Below are positions 52,166 through 60,571 of a DNA stretch of 64,000 bases, in pieces. A model generated the notes under the pieces. It was given only the letters and a program-made list of their open reading frames with translations. It was not told the origin of the DNA and ran no database searches. Position 1 is the stretch's first letter; each line of letters begins with the position of its first letter. This DNA is from Lachnospiraceae bacterium (GTDB lineage Bacteria > Bacillota > Clostridia > Lachnospirales > Bianqueaceae). A program made the position numbers and the translations under genes. The stretch lies in NCBI GenBank assembly GCA_022794035.1, contig JAAWDX010000012.1, positions 148,950-212,949 on the forward strand, given 5' to 3'.

Positions 52166-53566
52166 TCATGCTTTTTCCCAGACCGTTCCTTCTCTCGTAT
52201 CCTTAATCAGAATCCCCTGCCCTGCTAACTCCTCGCGGATAGCGTCGGCCTTGGCAAAATCCTTTGCTTTTTTAGCTGCCTTTCTTTCTGCCAGCTTTGC
52301 TTCTACATAAGCAGAAAGCTCTGCATCCACCGCCTGCTCTTCGCTGCGCCGTTTGGTTAAATCTAATGACAGAACTCTGTCAAAATCTTCTGTCAGCGCT
52401 AGCTTAGTGGCATCACTGATCTCTGCCTTCAGCACATCATAGAGCACCGTCAGGCCGGACGATGTGTTGAGATCATTGCCAACTGCTTGCAGGAACTGCT
52501 CTTTATATTGCTTTACCTGCTCTGCTTCCGGCTCGCCGGCAGGATTTAATGCCTTGACTCTGGCCAGCAGCTTCTGATAGGCAGCGGCTACATTGTCCAG
52601 CACCTCGTAGCTGAATTCAAGCGGTTTGCGATAGTGGGACTGCAAACAGAACAGCCTGTAGACCAATGGATCATAATTTTTGCTTTCCAGCAGGGAAACG
52701 GTGAGGAAATCACCTTTTGATTTGGCCATTTTGCCGAATTTGTCGTTCAGATGCTGCACATGAAACCAGTGCCGGCACCAGTCATGACCGAGATAGGCCT
52801 CGCTCTGTGCAATCTCGTTGGTATGATGCGGAAAAATGTTGTCGACACCGCCGCAGTGCAGGTCTAGCTTTTCCCCTAAATACTGAATGGCGATGCTGGA
52901 ACACTCGATATGCCAGCCGGGATATCCAACGCCCCACGGGCTGTCCCATTTGAGCTCCTGTTGATCAAATTTGGATTTGGTGAACCAGAGCACAAAGTCG
53001 CTTTTATTTTTTTTGTTCGTATCTTGCTCCACGTCTTCGCGTACGCCTACAAGCAGCTCCTCTTCCTCATGGTTGGTCAGTGCATAATAATGCTCCAGCT
53101 TGGAGGTATCAAAATATATATTCTCTCCTGCCTGATACGCATAGCCCTTTTCTAAAAGCACCTCAATCATTTTGATAAATTGAGGAATGCAGCTGGTAGC
53201 CGGCACCACAAATTCCGGCTTCTTGATATTGAGCTTGCGACAGTCCTCAAAAAATGCTTCGGTATACATCTGCGCGATTTCCATCACCGTTTTATGCTCG
53301 CGCTTGGCTCCCTTCAGCATTTTATCCTCGCCTGTGTCGGCATCGCTCGTCAGATGCCCCACATCGGTGATATTCATGACGCGTTTTACATCATAACCGG
53401 CATAGGTCAGATATTTCTCCAGCACATCTTCCATAATGTAGCTGCGCAGGTTACCAATATGGGCATAATGGTACACTGTGGGGCCACAGGTATACATGGT
53501 AATTTGATTTCCGGTTACGGGTTTAAATTCGTCCACCTTTTTAGTTGCTGTATTATATAAAAGCAT
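52166..53566 (-). CDS. cysS: Cysteinyl-tRNA synthetase
   Basis: 466 residues, class I synthetase. MYTCGPTVYHYAHIGNLRSY contains the first zinc Cys and an HIGN form of the HIGH motif; GWHIECSSIA and the HCGGVDNIFPHH block supply zinc ligands; KMAKSKGDF is the KMSKS loop. It charges tRNA-Cys. GGAGGAG is close before the ATG. 32 bp downstream of the response regulator gene in the same direction, so it may be co-transcribed; no T-box is seen upstream. Confidence 0.96.
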   Translation of the reverse strand: MLLYNTATKKVDEFKPVTGNQITMYTCGPTVYHYAHIGNLRSYIMEDVLEKYLTYAGYDVKRVMNITDVGHLTSDADTGEDKMLKGAKREHKTVMEIAQMYTEAFFEDCRKLNIKKPEFVVPATSCIPQFIKMIEVLLEKGYAYQAGENIYFDTSKLEHYYALTNHEEEELLVGVREDVEQDTNKKNKSDFVLWFTKSKFDQQELKWDSPWGVGYPGWHIECSSIAIQYLGEKLDLHCGGVDNIFPHHTNEIAQSEAYLGHDWCRHWFHVQHLNDKFGKMAKSKGDFLTVSLLESKNYDPLVYRLFCLQSHYRKPLEFSYEVLDNVAAAYQKLLARVKALNPAGEPEAEQVKQYKEQFLQAVGNDLNTSSGLTVLYDVLKAEISDATKLALTEDFDRVLSLDLTKRRSEEQAVDAELSAYVEAKLAERKAAKKAKDFAKADAIREELAGQGILIKDTREGTVWEKA

Positions 53567-53598
53567 AGCTCCTCCATTCTAGGGCGTGTATCTTGGCC

Positions 53599-54267
53599 CT
53601 ATTCACATACTTCGCATTCTTCTTCATTGAACATATAGCCCCGCCCCTTTACCGTGCGGATCAAATTGACTGGTAGCTTATGCCGCAGATTCTTGATATG
53701 GGCGTCGACAATCCGTTCATCGCCTATGTAATCGTATCCCCAAATCTCATCTAAAAGCTGACTGCGTGTAAGTACCCGTCCTCTGCGCTGCATCAGCCCC
53801 CATAAAAGCTCAAACTCCTTAGAGGTGAGCTCAACGGGCTGCCTTTTCCAGCTTGCCTGATAAGCGGCATAATCCATCTGCCAACCGCCGAGCTCCATCT
53901 TCTCCTGAAGAGCTACCTGGCTTCGGCGTAGCAGCGCCTGAATCCTTTTGAGTAGAATCTCCATCGAAATGGGCTTGACCATACAGTCGTCTGCTTCCTC
54001 TTCAAATGCCTGCAGCTCCGCCTCTTGGCTTGCGGCTAATGTCAGAATGGGAAGCTGATGAGAACTTTTTCTTATCCTTCGCAGCGTTTCCATGCCTGCT
54101 TCCAGATCTAAATCCAGCACCAGAAGATCTGGCCTTTCTTCCTGCCATATCTGCAGCAGTCCTTCACTGTTCTCTGACTCTGCTACCTGAAATTCCTTCA
54201 GCTTTAAATATTCCCGCAAAGACCGCAGCAGCTCCGTTTCCTTTGCTGCGATCAAAATTTTTATCAT
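53599..54267 (-). CDS. OmpR-family response regulator with atypical receiver
   Basis: 222 residues: receiver domain (1-115) and OmpR/PhoB winged helix (about 125-218, TSKEFELLWGLMQRRGRVLTR, DAHIKNLRHKL, IRTVKGRGYMF). The phospho-acceptor Asp52 and Lys98 are kept, but the acidic pair that binds Mg2+ is Ala8-Lys9 and the conserved Thr/Ser position is Ala78. Phosphorylation is therefore doubtful and regulation may be by another route. No histidine kinase is adjacent. The start overlaps the lipoprotein gene stop as ATGA. Confidence 0.88.
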   Translation of the reverse strand: MIKILIAAKETELLRSLREYLKLKEFQVAESENSEGLLQIWQEERPDLLVLDLDLEAGMETLRRIRKSSHQLPILTLAASQEAELQAFEEEADDCMVKPISMEILLKRIQALLRRSQVALQEKMELGGWQMDYAAYQASWKRQPVELTSKEFELLWGLMQRRGRVLTRSQLLDEIWGYDYIGDERIVDAHIKNLRHKLPVNLIRTVKGRGYMFNEEECEVCE

Positions 54268-55061
54268 TCAGTTTTCGCTAACCTTTCCTTTATCCAGTTC
54301 TGCTTTTCCTCTTCTAAGACGCTGTCCGTCAGTTTTTCAGGCTGCCGATATTCGTCCAGAACTGCCTCCTGCCCATATTTGTCAATTAAATATTCTACAA
54401 AGGATCCAGCGTATATACAATACGCAGCCCGGTAATTTCCAGCCTCCTGCGCGCTCTTCATTTGACTGATAGCCTGCATCATGTCTCCCAGCTTAAGTGC
54501 CTCCTGATAGCTGCCTGCTGCATAAAGAGTCTGTGCCAGCACTGTGATCCCTGCCGGCTTCTGCTCTGCCTCTGTTTGATGAAGTGCCTGCAGCTCCTTT
54601 ACTTCCTTAGCATATGAATCCAGCAGACTTTCTCCCATCTGCGCAGCTCCGCAGGCGGCCAGTCCCTCGCGCAGCCAGTCCTGCACCTCTGTGCCGGCCA
54701 GCAGCTGAATCATGTAATTGATATAGGGCTGCTCTGCCTGATCATAATAATAGATATCCAGCTGTCCATTAGCCTGCTGTGATGCTCCTTCGCCTGCATG
54801 CAGATAACATGCCATCTCCTCCTGCACGGTATAGCCGCTTCCTAAAAAGGCCTGTGCCTTTTGCAGTGCCTGCTCTAAACAATATACTGCTTTGTCTTTG
54901 TCGTTTACACTTTCATCCTCTATACAGAAACGCAGGCCTCCTGCCTGTGTATACGATACGCCATTTTTCTCTGTGTATTCATAGCTTTTCGGCGCCTTTT
55001 GTGCCTGACATCCTGCCAGTAAAAGCACACATACCAGCGCTGCCGCCCATATTCTCTTCAT
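54264..55061 (-). CDS. Lipoprotein resembling an inactive MA-clan peptidase
   Basis: 265 residues from the ATG at 55061 (MKRIWAA), after GGAGGTAAAC. Signal peptide with lipobox LLLAGC. The body is helical; VQDWLREGLAACGA resembles the PxWLxEGLA segment that follows HExxH in gluzincin peptidase-MA domains, but the preceding helix reads NYMIQLLAG and has no HExxH. It could be a scaffold or sensor on the outer face of the membrane. Tightly coupled to the downstream response regulator, suggesting an extracellular input partner. Confidence 0.65.
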   Translation of the reverse strand: MKRIWAAALVCVLLLAGCQAQKAPKSYEYTEKNGVSYTQAGGLRFCIEDESVNDKDKAVYCLEQALQKAQAFLGSGYTVQEEMACYLHAGEGASQQANGQLDIYYYDQAEQPYINYMIQLLAGTEVQDWLREGLAACGAAQMGESLLDSYAKEVKELQALHQTEAEQKPAGITVLAQTLYAAGSYQEALKLGDMMQAISQMKSAQEAGNYRAAYCIYAGSFVEYLIDKYGQEAVLDEYRQPEKLTDSVLEEEKQNWIKERLAKTE

Positions 55062-55090
55062 GTTTACCTCCACCAGTGCAATATAGAAAT

Positions 55091-55119
55091 ATTATAAACA
55101 TATTATCTGTGAATTACAA
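55091..55119 (-). promoter_or_regulatory. Promoter of the lipoprotein-regulator(-cysS) operon
   Basis: TTGTAA (55119-55114), 17-bp spacer, TATAAT (55096-55091) on the minus strand. Confidence 0.75.
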
Positions 55120-55154
55120 GAGGAATCTCTGTTATCCTTAGTTTAAAATTATAT

Positions 55155-55428
55155 CGTGAGATCCGTCCCTTTGATCTGAACTTGTCATTCTTGCAAGTGC
55201 TGCTCGCCGCGGCCTTGGCTCTCGCAGTTGCTGAATTCAAAAATAAGTAGAATTAACGTATCTAACGCTTCCATTGGCCCGTTATCGAAGATGCCTGTGG
55301 ATACATATAACTGGCTAAATGAAGCATTTTATACGTTATACTGATGCGCATTTCTGCTGCTCAACTTGTCTTTTGAGCCAATTGATACGTTAAAACTCTC
55401 ATTTTTATTAAGTGCTAACGCCCAAGAT
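55155..55428. repeat. Tandem non-coding repeat, unit 1 (274 nt)
   Basis: Begins CGTGAGATCCGTCCC and ends GCTAACGCCCAAGAT. Contains a 48-nt block (55306-55353) identical to unit 2 and a second near-identical block (about 55377-55423). TAACGTA (55254-55260) and GCTTC (55267-55271) pair with GAAGC (55321-55325) and TACGTTA (55332-55338) around a symmetric 6x6 internal loop; TAACGTATC can instead pair with GATACGTTA (55384-55392). No coding potential. May be a structured RNA or a DNA element. Confidence 0.8.
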
Positions 55429-55690
55429 CGCGAGATCCGTCCCCTTGCTATGAATTTATCATCTTTGCGGGCGCCGCCCGCTGTGCTTCCCAGTTGCCAC
55501 AGGCAAAAATAAACAGAAATAACGTATCTATCGCTTCATGAGCACGTTACCGAAGCTACCTGATGGTGTATATAACTGGCTAAATGAAGCATTTTATACG
55601 TTATACTGATGCGCATTTGTACTAATCAACTTGTCTTTTAAGCCAATTGATACGTTAAAACTCTCATTTTTATTAAGCGCTAACGCCCAA
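55429..55690. repeat. Tandem non-coding repeat, unit 2 (262 nt)
   Basis: Begins CGCGAGATCCGTCCC and ends GCTAACGCCCAAAAC. The 48-nt block recurs unchanged at 55571-55618, and TAACGTA, GCTTC, GAAGC and TACGTTA keep the same order and 6-nt gaps, while the sequence between the blocks has diverged. The pair lies between the divergent promoters at 55091 and 55761. Confidence 0.8.
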
Positions 55691-55732
55691 AACAGCCAAG
55701 CCACTGCCATAATCGAAAATTTTTAAAATCTC

Positions 55733-55761
55733 TTGTGAAACATAGATCTTTGGGGTATAAT
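55733..55761 (+). promoter_or_regulatory. Promoter of the small acidic membrane-protein gene
   Basis: TTGTGA (55733-55738), 17-bp spacer, TATAAT (55756-55761). Confidence 0.75.
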
Positions 55762-55833
55762 AAGGGCGGTAAGGCGATTCACGGCTTTTCAAGCCCCTGT
55801 ACCGCCCTATGAGTTTGACCCTCCGCGTCAAAC
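55762..55833 (+). other. Structured 5' leader with two strong hairpins
   Basis: The transcript starts in or near the perfect stem AGGGCGGTA/TACCGCCCT (about 55764-55810), which encloses a small GGC/GCC hairpin. A second hairpin GTTTGAC/GTCAAAC follows at 55813-55833. Neither is followed by a T-run, so they are leader structures rather than terminators. Confidence 0.65.
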
Positions 55834-55880
55834 CCATCAAACCAAACCAACCGATTCGTTAGGAAAGGAGACACATTCAC

Positions 55881-56186
55881 ATGAATAACTTTGCTAAAAA
55901 CGTATTCGAAAAAGAACAAATCAAAGATCTGATGTCTAAAATCAAAGGAGAAGAGCGCAAGAAAAAGAATACCCTGCTCTGGGTTATCATCGCTGCCGTA
56001 GCAATCTCCGCTGTCGTTGCATTCCTTGTTGTCCGTTATTTCAGCGAATATGACTGCTGCGATGAGCTGGACGAAGAAGATTTTGATTATCTTGAGGATG
56101 ACGACGAAGACGAAATTGAAGAAACCGTCTTAGAAGAAGTAACGCAGGCCGCCACCGAAGCTGCCGAAAAAGCTCCGGAAGCCTAA
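55881..56186 (+). CDS. Small membrane protein with acidic C-terminal tail
   Basis: 101 residues. A basic, Lys-rich N-terminus (GEERKKKN), one membrane segment (about 31-50, LLWVIIAAVAISAVVAFLVV) and a strongly acidic tail (DELDEEDFDYLEDDDEDEIEE) ending Ala/Glu-rich. Topology by the positive-inside rule puts the basic part in the cytoplasm and the acidic tail outside. No family recognised; similar small proteins occur in Lachnospiraceae. GAAAGGAG precedes the ATG. Followed after 21 bp by rlmD, with which it is likely co-transcribed. Confidence 0.75.
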   Translation: MNNFAKNVFEKEQIKDLMSKIKGEERKKKNTLLWVIIAAVAISAVVAFLVVRYFSEYDCCDELDEEDFDYLEDDDEDEIEETVLEEVTQAATEAAEKAPEA

Positions 56187-56207
56187 AAATAAAAGGAAAC
56201 CGATATT

Positions 56208-57650
56208 ATGAAAGAACGTGTCCTACTGCAGGGCGTTGTTTCTGAGGTTCTTTTCCCTAATAAAGGAAAGCTGATACCGGCTGTGGAGCAGCCTCCCATT
56301 TCCGAGGCTGATTCCCCGGCCGGCATTTTATATGTAGAGCCCACCAAAACATACGGCCCCCTCTCCATCAAAAACGTGCTGCCCGGCCAGACATGGCTTG
56401 TCAGCACTCACAAAAACGGCAAAAAAAGCCACGAAGCCCGGCCCGTGCGCCTGCTTACCCCCGCATCCTATGAAATACAGGCGCCCTGCCCGCATGCTGC
56501 AGACTGCGGCGGCTGCTCCTATCAGACCGTCCCTTATGCACAGCAAACTGCTTTCAAGGAGCAGCAGGTCCGGCAGCTGTTAAGCACTCTGCCCGGCATC
56601 ACCGAAGCCCTATGGCCGCCCATACAGCCCAGTCCGCTGCTGCTCGCCTACCGCAACAAAATGGAATTTTCCTTCGGCGACAGCGAAAAAGGCGGCCCGC
56701 TCACCCTCGGCCTTCACAAACGCGGCGCCTTCCACGATATCATCAGTGTCCCGAATTGCCAGCTCGTGCATCCTGATATCCGCCTGATCCTGCAGGAGAC
56801 GCAAGATTTTTTCCGCGCCAGCGGGCTGCCTTATTATCATACCCGCTCGCACGAAGGGATCCTGCGGCATCTGGTGGTGCGGCGCAGCTTTGCTAGCGGC
56901 GATATTCTGATCAATCTGGTAACCTCCTCCGGCATGGCCGGAAATGAGGCGCTGCTGAGTGCCTTTACCGAAATGCTGACGCAGCTTCCTTTGCAGGGCC
57001 GGATCGGCGGCGTGCTCCACACGACCAACGATTCGCTGTCTGACGTCGTGCAAAGCGATGCCACGGAGCTTTTGTATGGTCAGCCCTCCCTGACGGAGAC
57101 GCTGCTGGGACTGCAGTTTCAGATTTTTCCGTTTTCTTTCTTTCAGACCAATTCTCTAGGTGCTGAAGCGCTGTACCAGATTGTGCGCGATATGGCCGGC
57201 GATCTGAGCGGCAAAACTGTTTTTGATCTTTATTGCGGCACAGGCACCATTGCCCAGATTATGGCGGCGGCCGGCGCTTCTTCTGTTACCGGTATCGAAA
57301 TCGTTGCCGAGGCCATCGAGGCGGCCAAGAAAAATGCAGCGGCAAACGGTCTGCGCAATTGTACCTTCCTGGCCGGAGATGTGCTGGCGCTGGTGGACAC
57401 GCTTGCCGAGCAGCCTGACCTGATTGTGCTTGATCCGCCACGCGACGGCATCCATCCCAAGGCACTGCCGAAGATTCTGGCCTATGCGCCGCAGCAGTTT
57501 ATCTATGTCTCCTGTAAGCCCACTTCCCTGCTGCGCGACCTTCCGCAGTTCATCGAAGCCGGGTATCAGATTGAACAGATCCGTTGCTGCGACATGTTCC
57601 CCATGACCGTGCATGTGGAGACGGTGGTCAAGTTAGTAAAATGTAAATAG
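56208..57650 (+). CDS. rlmD: 23S rRNA (uracil-C5)-methyltransferase, RlmD/RumA type
   Basis: 480 residues: N-terminal TRAM-like domain, 4Fe-4S cysteines in CPHAADCGGC plus a later VPNCQLVHP, and a SAM-dependent methyltransferase domain with FDLYCGTGTIAQIMA, LDPPRDG and the nucleophile in YVSCKPTSLLRDL. It methylates a uracil of 23S rRNA (or, in some Firmicutes members, tRNA). The exact target base cannot be decided from sequence. AAAAGGAAACC lies upstream of the ATG. Confidence 0.92.
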   Translation: MKERVLLQGVVSEVLFPNKGKLIPAVEQPPISEADSPAGILYVEPTKTYGPLSIKNVLPGQTWLVSTHKNGKKSHEARPVRLLTPASYEIQAPCPHAADCGGCSYQTVPYAQQTAFKEQQVRQLLSTLPGITEALWPPIQPSPLLLAYRNKMEFSFGDSEKGGPLTLGLHKRGAFHDIISVPNCQLVHPDIRLILQETQDFFRASGLPYYHTRSHEGILRHLVVRRSFASGDILINLVTSSGMAGNEALLSAFTEMLTQLPLQGRIGGVLHTTNDSLSDVVQSDATELLYGQPSLTETLLGLQFQIFPFSFFQTNSLGAEALYQIVRDMAGDLSGKTVFDLYCGTGTIAQIMAAAGASSVTGIEIVAEAIEAAKKNAAANGLRNCTFLAGDVLALVDTLAEQPDLIVLDPPRDGIHPKALPKILAYAPQQFIYVSCKPTSLLRDLPQFIEAGYQIEQIRCCDMFPMTVHVETVVKLVKCK

Positions 57651-57655
57651 CTCAA

Positions 57656-57733
57656 CTAGCCGAAATATATCTGGCTACGAATAAGTTCGACTGGCGTCGA
57701 ACTTAGCAAGAAATCCCTGCGGGATTCTTGCGA
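57656..57733. other. Three consecutive hairpins after rlmD
   Basis: AGCC/GGCT (57658-57676), AAGTTCGA/TCGAACTT (57685-57706) and GCAAGAA...TCCC/GGGA...TTCTTGC (57706-57733). None has a good T-run. Confidence 0.5.
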
Positions 57734-57756
57734 TCGTTCTGTGTCTGTATTAATGC

Positions 57757-57785
57757 TTTACTTTCTGACTGAATCTGCTTATAAT
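57757..57785 (+). promoter_or_regulatory. Promoter of the MalY-type gene
   Basis: TTTACT (57757-57762), 17-bp spacer, TATAAT (57780-57785). Confidence 0.7.
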
Positions 57786-57834
57786 ATTAAATAAGAGACT
57801 TTTCTTATTTTAATTATGATAAGGAGAAAACAGT

Positions 57835-59031
57835 ATGAAGTATGATTTTACTTCCATTATCGACCGGCGCGGCAAGGATGCGATCGCGGTTGATAACTGG
57901 ACCAATGGATTTACTCCTAAACACGGGCTTGACATCATCCCCATGTGGGTGGCTGACATGAACTTTCCCACTGTACCCACCGTGCAGCAGGCCATCATCG
58001 AGCGGGCACAGCATCCGGCCTTCGGCTACTTTGCTCCCCGCAAGGAATACCACGATTCCATTATCCGCTGGCATGAGACTCGCAATGGCGTGACTGGCCT
58101 TACAGCCGACTGCATTGGTTACGCCAACGGCGTACTGGCTGGCGTTGTTGCCGCCCTCGCCGCTTTCGCTGCTCCCGGCGATAATGTGCTTTTGCACAGC
58201 CCGACCTATATCGGTTTTACCGGCAGCATCCAAAACTCAGGATATCATATCGTACATAGCCCGCTGAAGCAGGATGAAAACGGCGTATGGCGCATGGATT
58301 TTGAAGATATGGACGCGAAGATCAAAGCTAATAAGATCCATGTGGCGGTATTCTGCAGCCCGCATAATCCGTGCGGCCGCGTTTGGGAGCGCTGGGAAAT
58401 TGAAAAGGCTATGGAGGTCTATAAGGCTAACGACTGTCTCGTCATCGCTGATGAGATCTGGTCTGACATTATTCTTGCCGGCCATAAGTATATCCCCACG
58501 CAGTCGGTGAGCGAGGATGCTAGAAATCGTACTGTAGCGATGTATGCGCCCAGCAAAACCTTTAATCTGGCTGGTCTGGTGGGCAGCTATTCCATCATTT
58601 ATAATTCTTATCTGCGCGACCGCGTATCTGCACAGATTGGTAAGTCGCACTGCAATTCGATGAATGTGCTTTCCATGCATGCGCTGATCGGCGCCTACAA
58701 GCAGGAGGGATATGAATGGGTTGACGAGCTTTGTCAGGTAATCACGGGCAATGTTGACTTTGCTTATGATTACATTAAAGACCATTTTGAAGGCGTAGAG
58801 CTGAGCAAGCCGCAGGGTACTTATATGCTGTTCCTTGACTGCACGAAATGGTGCGAAGCCCATGGTAAGACGGTTGAAGAACTCCTTAAGGCTGGTCAGG
58901 AGGTCGGCGTAATCTGGCAGGATGGGCGCCCGTTCCATGGTCCCTGCTCGATCCGCATGAATCTGGCGCTGCCGCTGAGCCGCGTACAGGAAGCCTTTAA
59001 GCGCCTCGATCAATACGTGTTTAATGCCTGA
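57835..59031 (+). CDS. MalY/PatB-family PLP enzyme (cystathionine beta-lyase)
   Basis: 398 residues, fold-type I PLP enzyme. It opens with the MalY/PatB signature DFTSIIDRRGKDAIAVDNW and IPMWVADMNF; cofactor blocks are CSPHNPCGRVW, IADEIWSDI and the Schiff-base Lys in APSKTFNLAGL. PatB/MalY enzymes split cystathionine or cysteine to pyruvate, ammonia and a thiol. AAGGAG lies before the ATG. Monocistronic. Confidence 0.92.
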   Translation: MKYDFTSIIDRRGKDAIAVDNWTNGFTPKHGLDIIPMWVADMNFPTVPTVQQAIIERAQHPAFGYFAPRKEYHDSIIRWHETRNGVTGLTADCIGYANGVLAGVVAALAAFAAPGDNVLLHSPTYIGFTGSIQNSGYHIVHSPLKQDENGVWRMDFEDMDAKIKANKIHVAVFCSPHNPCGRVWERWEIEKAMEVYKANDCLVIADEIWSDIILAGHKYIPTQSVSEDARNRTVAMYAPSKTFNLAGLVGSYSIIYNSYLRDRVSAQIGKSHCNSMNVLSMHALIGAYKQEGYEWVDELCQVITGNVDFAYDYIKDHFEGVELSKPQGTYMLFLDCTKWCEAHGKTVEELLKAGQEVGVIWQDGRPFHGPCSIRMNLALPLSRVQEAFKRLDQYVFNA

Positions 59032-59043
59032 TTTAACGCATAT

Positions 59044-59090
59044 AAAAAAGGTCTTTCTTTTCCAGACGGAAAAGAGAGACCTTCTTTTTT
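59044..59090. terminator. Bidirectional terminator between the MalY-type gene and MATE gene 2
   Basis: Long stem of about 18 bp (AAAGGTCTTTCTTTTCC against GGAAAAGAGAGACCTT, few mismatches) with A- and T-runs; its right end touches the MATE stop codon. Confidence 0.88.
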
Positions 59091-60459
59091 ATACCTGTGA
59101 CATTGGCACGGCCGTTCTGTGATCCAGCCGCTTCTTTACCACAATATAGCAGATTACATGTACGCTCATTGTTAAAAGCCATGAGATAGGATAAGAAAGA
59201 TACAGCGTTTCCAGCGTTCGGTTGGCAGCAAAGACTGTGAAGATCCAGATGATTCGAAAAGCGCAGGCGCCCGTAAGCGAAACGATCATCGGCATAATTG
59301 AATAGCCAAGGCCCCTTAAGCACCCCACCATTACATCCATCATGCCGCATAGAAAATGCGTTGTAAAAATGAACTTCACACGAATCATCCCATACTCAAT
59401 GACCTCCGGCGATGACGAATAGATGCCCAAAAGCGGTTCTCCCAGTGCAAATATCAGCCAGCCGATTGCCAGGCCGATCATCATCACCAGCCCCATGCTC
59501 CTCATGGTAATCTGATTGATCCGCTTATACTGCTTTGCTCCCATATTCTGACTGATAAAGCTGAGCGAGGTCTGATAAATCGCATTCATCGATACATAGC
59601 TAAACCCCTCCAAATTAGCGGCTGCCGTATTGCCAGCCATAGCCACTGAACCAAAGGAATTGATCGAAGACTGAATCAGCACGTTTGAGATCGAAAAAAT
59701 GCAGCCCTGCAGCCCTGCCGGCAGGCCAATCCGCAGCATCCCCAAAAGCTTTTTCGTATTGATATGCAGCTTTTTTAATTCGACCCTGCACATACCGTCC
59801 AGCCTGAGCAGACAGAGAAGCACCAGCACCGCCGAAACCGCTTCTGAGACCACCGTTGCAATCGCCACGCCGGCAACGCCCATGCCGCACACGATGACAA
59901 AAAACAGATTCAAAATCACATTGATAACGCCAGAAAGCATCAGAAAATAGAGCGGCCGCTGCGTATCGCCGATCGAACGCAGAATTGCCGCGCCAAAATT
60001 GTACAGCATAAAGACCGGCATGCCCACAAAATAAATCTTCATATACAGGCTCGCCTTGTCCAGCACATCCTCCGGCGTTCCCATCATACGCAGCAGCGGC
60101 CCTGATAAAAATACGCCGATAAAAATTAAAAATACGCCGCTCACCAGACTCACCGTCACCGCGGTATGCACTGTCTGCGTCGTATTTTCCCAATCGCGCG
60201 CGCCCAAATACCGCGCCACCAAAACATTGGTTCCGATTGAAAGTCCATTAAACAGGTTAATCAAAAGATTAATCAGCGCAGAGGTGGAGCCAACCGCCGC
60301 CAAAGCTTCACTGCCCGCAAAGCGCCCGACCACCACCACATCCGCCGCATTAAACAAAAGCTGCAAAATGCTCGACAGCATGAGCGGAAATGCAAAAAGC
60401 AGCATTTTCCCCAAAAGCGGGCCCTCGCACATATTGATCTCATAAGATTTTTTCTTCAT
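59089..60459 (-). CDS. MATE-family efflux transporter (second)
   Basis: 456 residues with about 12 membrane segments and the MATE opening MCEGPLLGKMLLFAFPLML, ADVVVVGRFAGSEALAAVG. GGGAGA lies eight bases before the ATG. Monocistronic, divergent from the fRMsr-ddh operon, whose promoter overlaps its own. Substrate unknown. Confidence 0.9.
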   Translation of the reverse strand: MKKKSYEINMCEGPLLGKMLLFAFPLMLSSILQLLFNAADVVVVGRFAGSEALAAVGSTSALINLLINLFNGLSIGTNVLVARYLGARDWENTTQTVHTAVTVSLVSGVFLIFIGVFLSGPLLRMMGTPEDVLDKASLYMKIYFVGMPVFMLYNFGAAILRSIGDTQRPLYFLMLSGVINVILNLFFVIVCGMGVAGVAIATVVSEAVSAVLVLLCLLRLDGMCRVELKKLHINTKKLLGMLRIGLPAGLQGCIFSISNVLIQSSINSFGSVAMAGNTAAANLEGFSYVSMNAIYQTSLSFISQNMGAKQYKRINQITMRSMGLVMMIGLAIGWLIFALGEPLLGIYSSSPEVIEYGMIRVKFIFTTHFLCGMMDVMVGCLRGLGYSIMPMIVSLTGACAFRIIWIFTVFAANRTLETLYLSYPISWLLTMSVHVICYIVVKKRLDHRTAVPMSQV

Positions 60460-60476
60460 TTCCGATCTCTCCCGTC

Positions 60477-60526
60477 TTGCAAAAATAAATTAAACCCATT
60501 ATAATGATTTAGGGTTATTTATGCAA
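60477..60526. promoter_or_regulatory. Overlapping divergent promoters of MATE gene 2 and the fRMsr operon
   Basis: Plus strand: TTGCAA (60477-60482), 17 bp, TATAAT (60500-60505). Minus strand: TTGCAT (60526-60521), 17 bp, TATAAT (60503-60498). The two -10 boxes share four bases. Confidence 0.75.
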
Positions 60527-60571
60527 GTCCCAATTATAAATATTTCAAATTTACCCAAAGGAGCCACTTCC

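Noticed and set aside
53567..53598. T-box leader for cysS
   Set aside because: Only 32 bp separate cysS from the upstream gene; no specifier or antiterminator elements fit.
58237..59013. 258-residue minus-strand frame
   Set aside because: Antisense shadow of the MalY-type enzyme.
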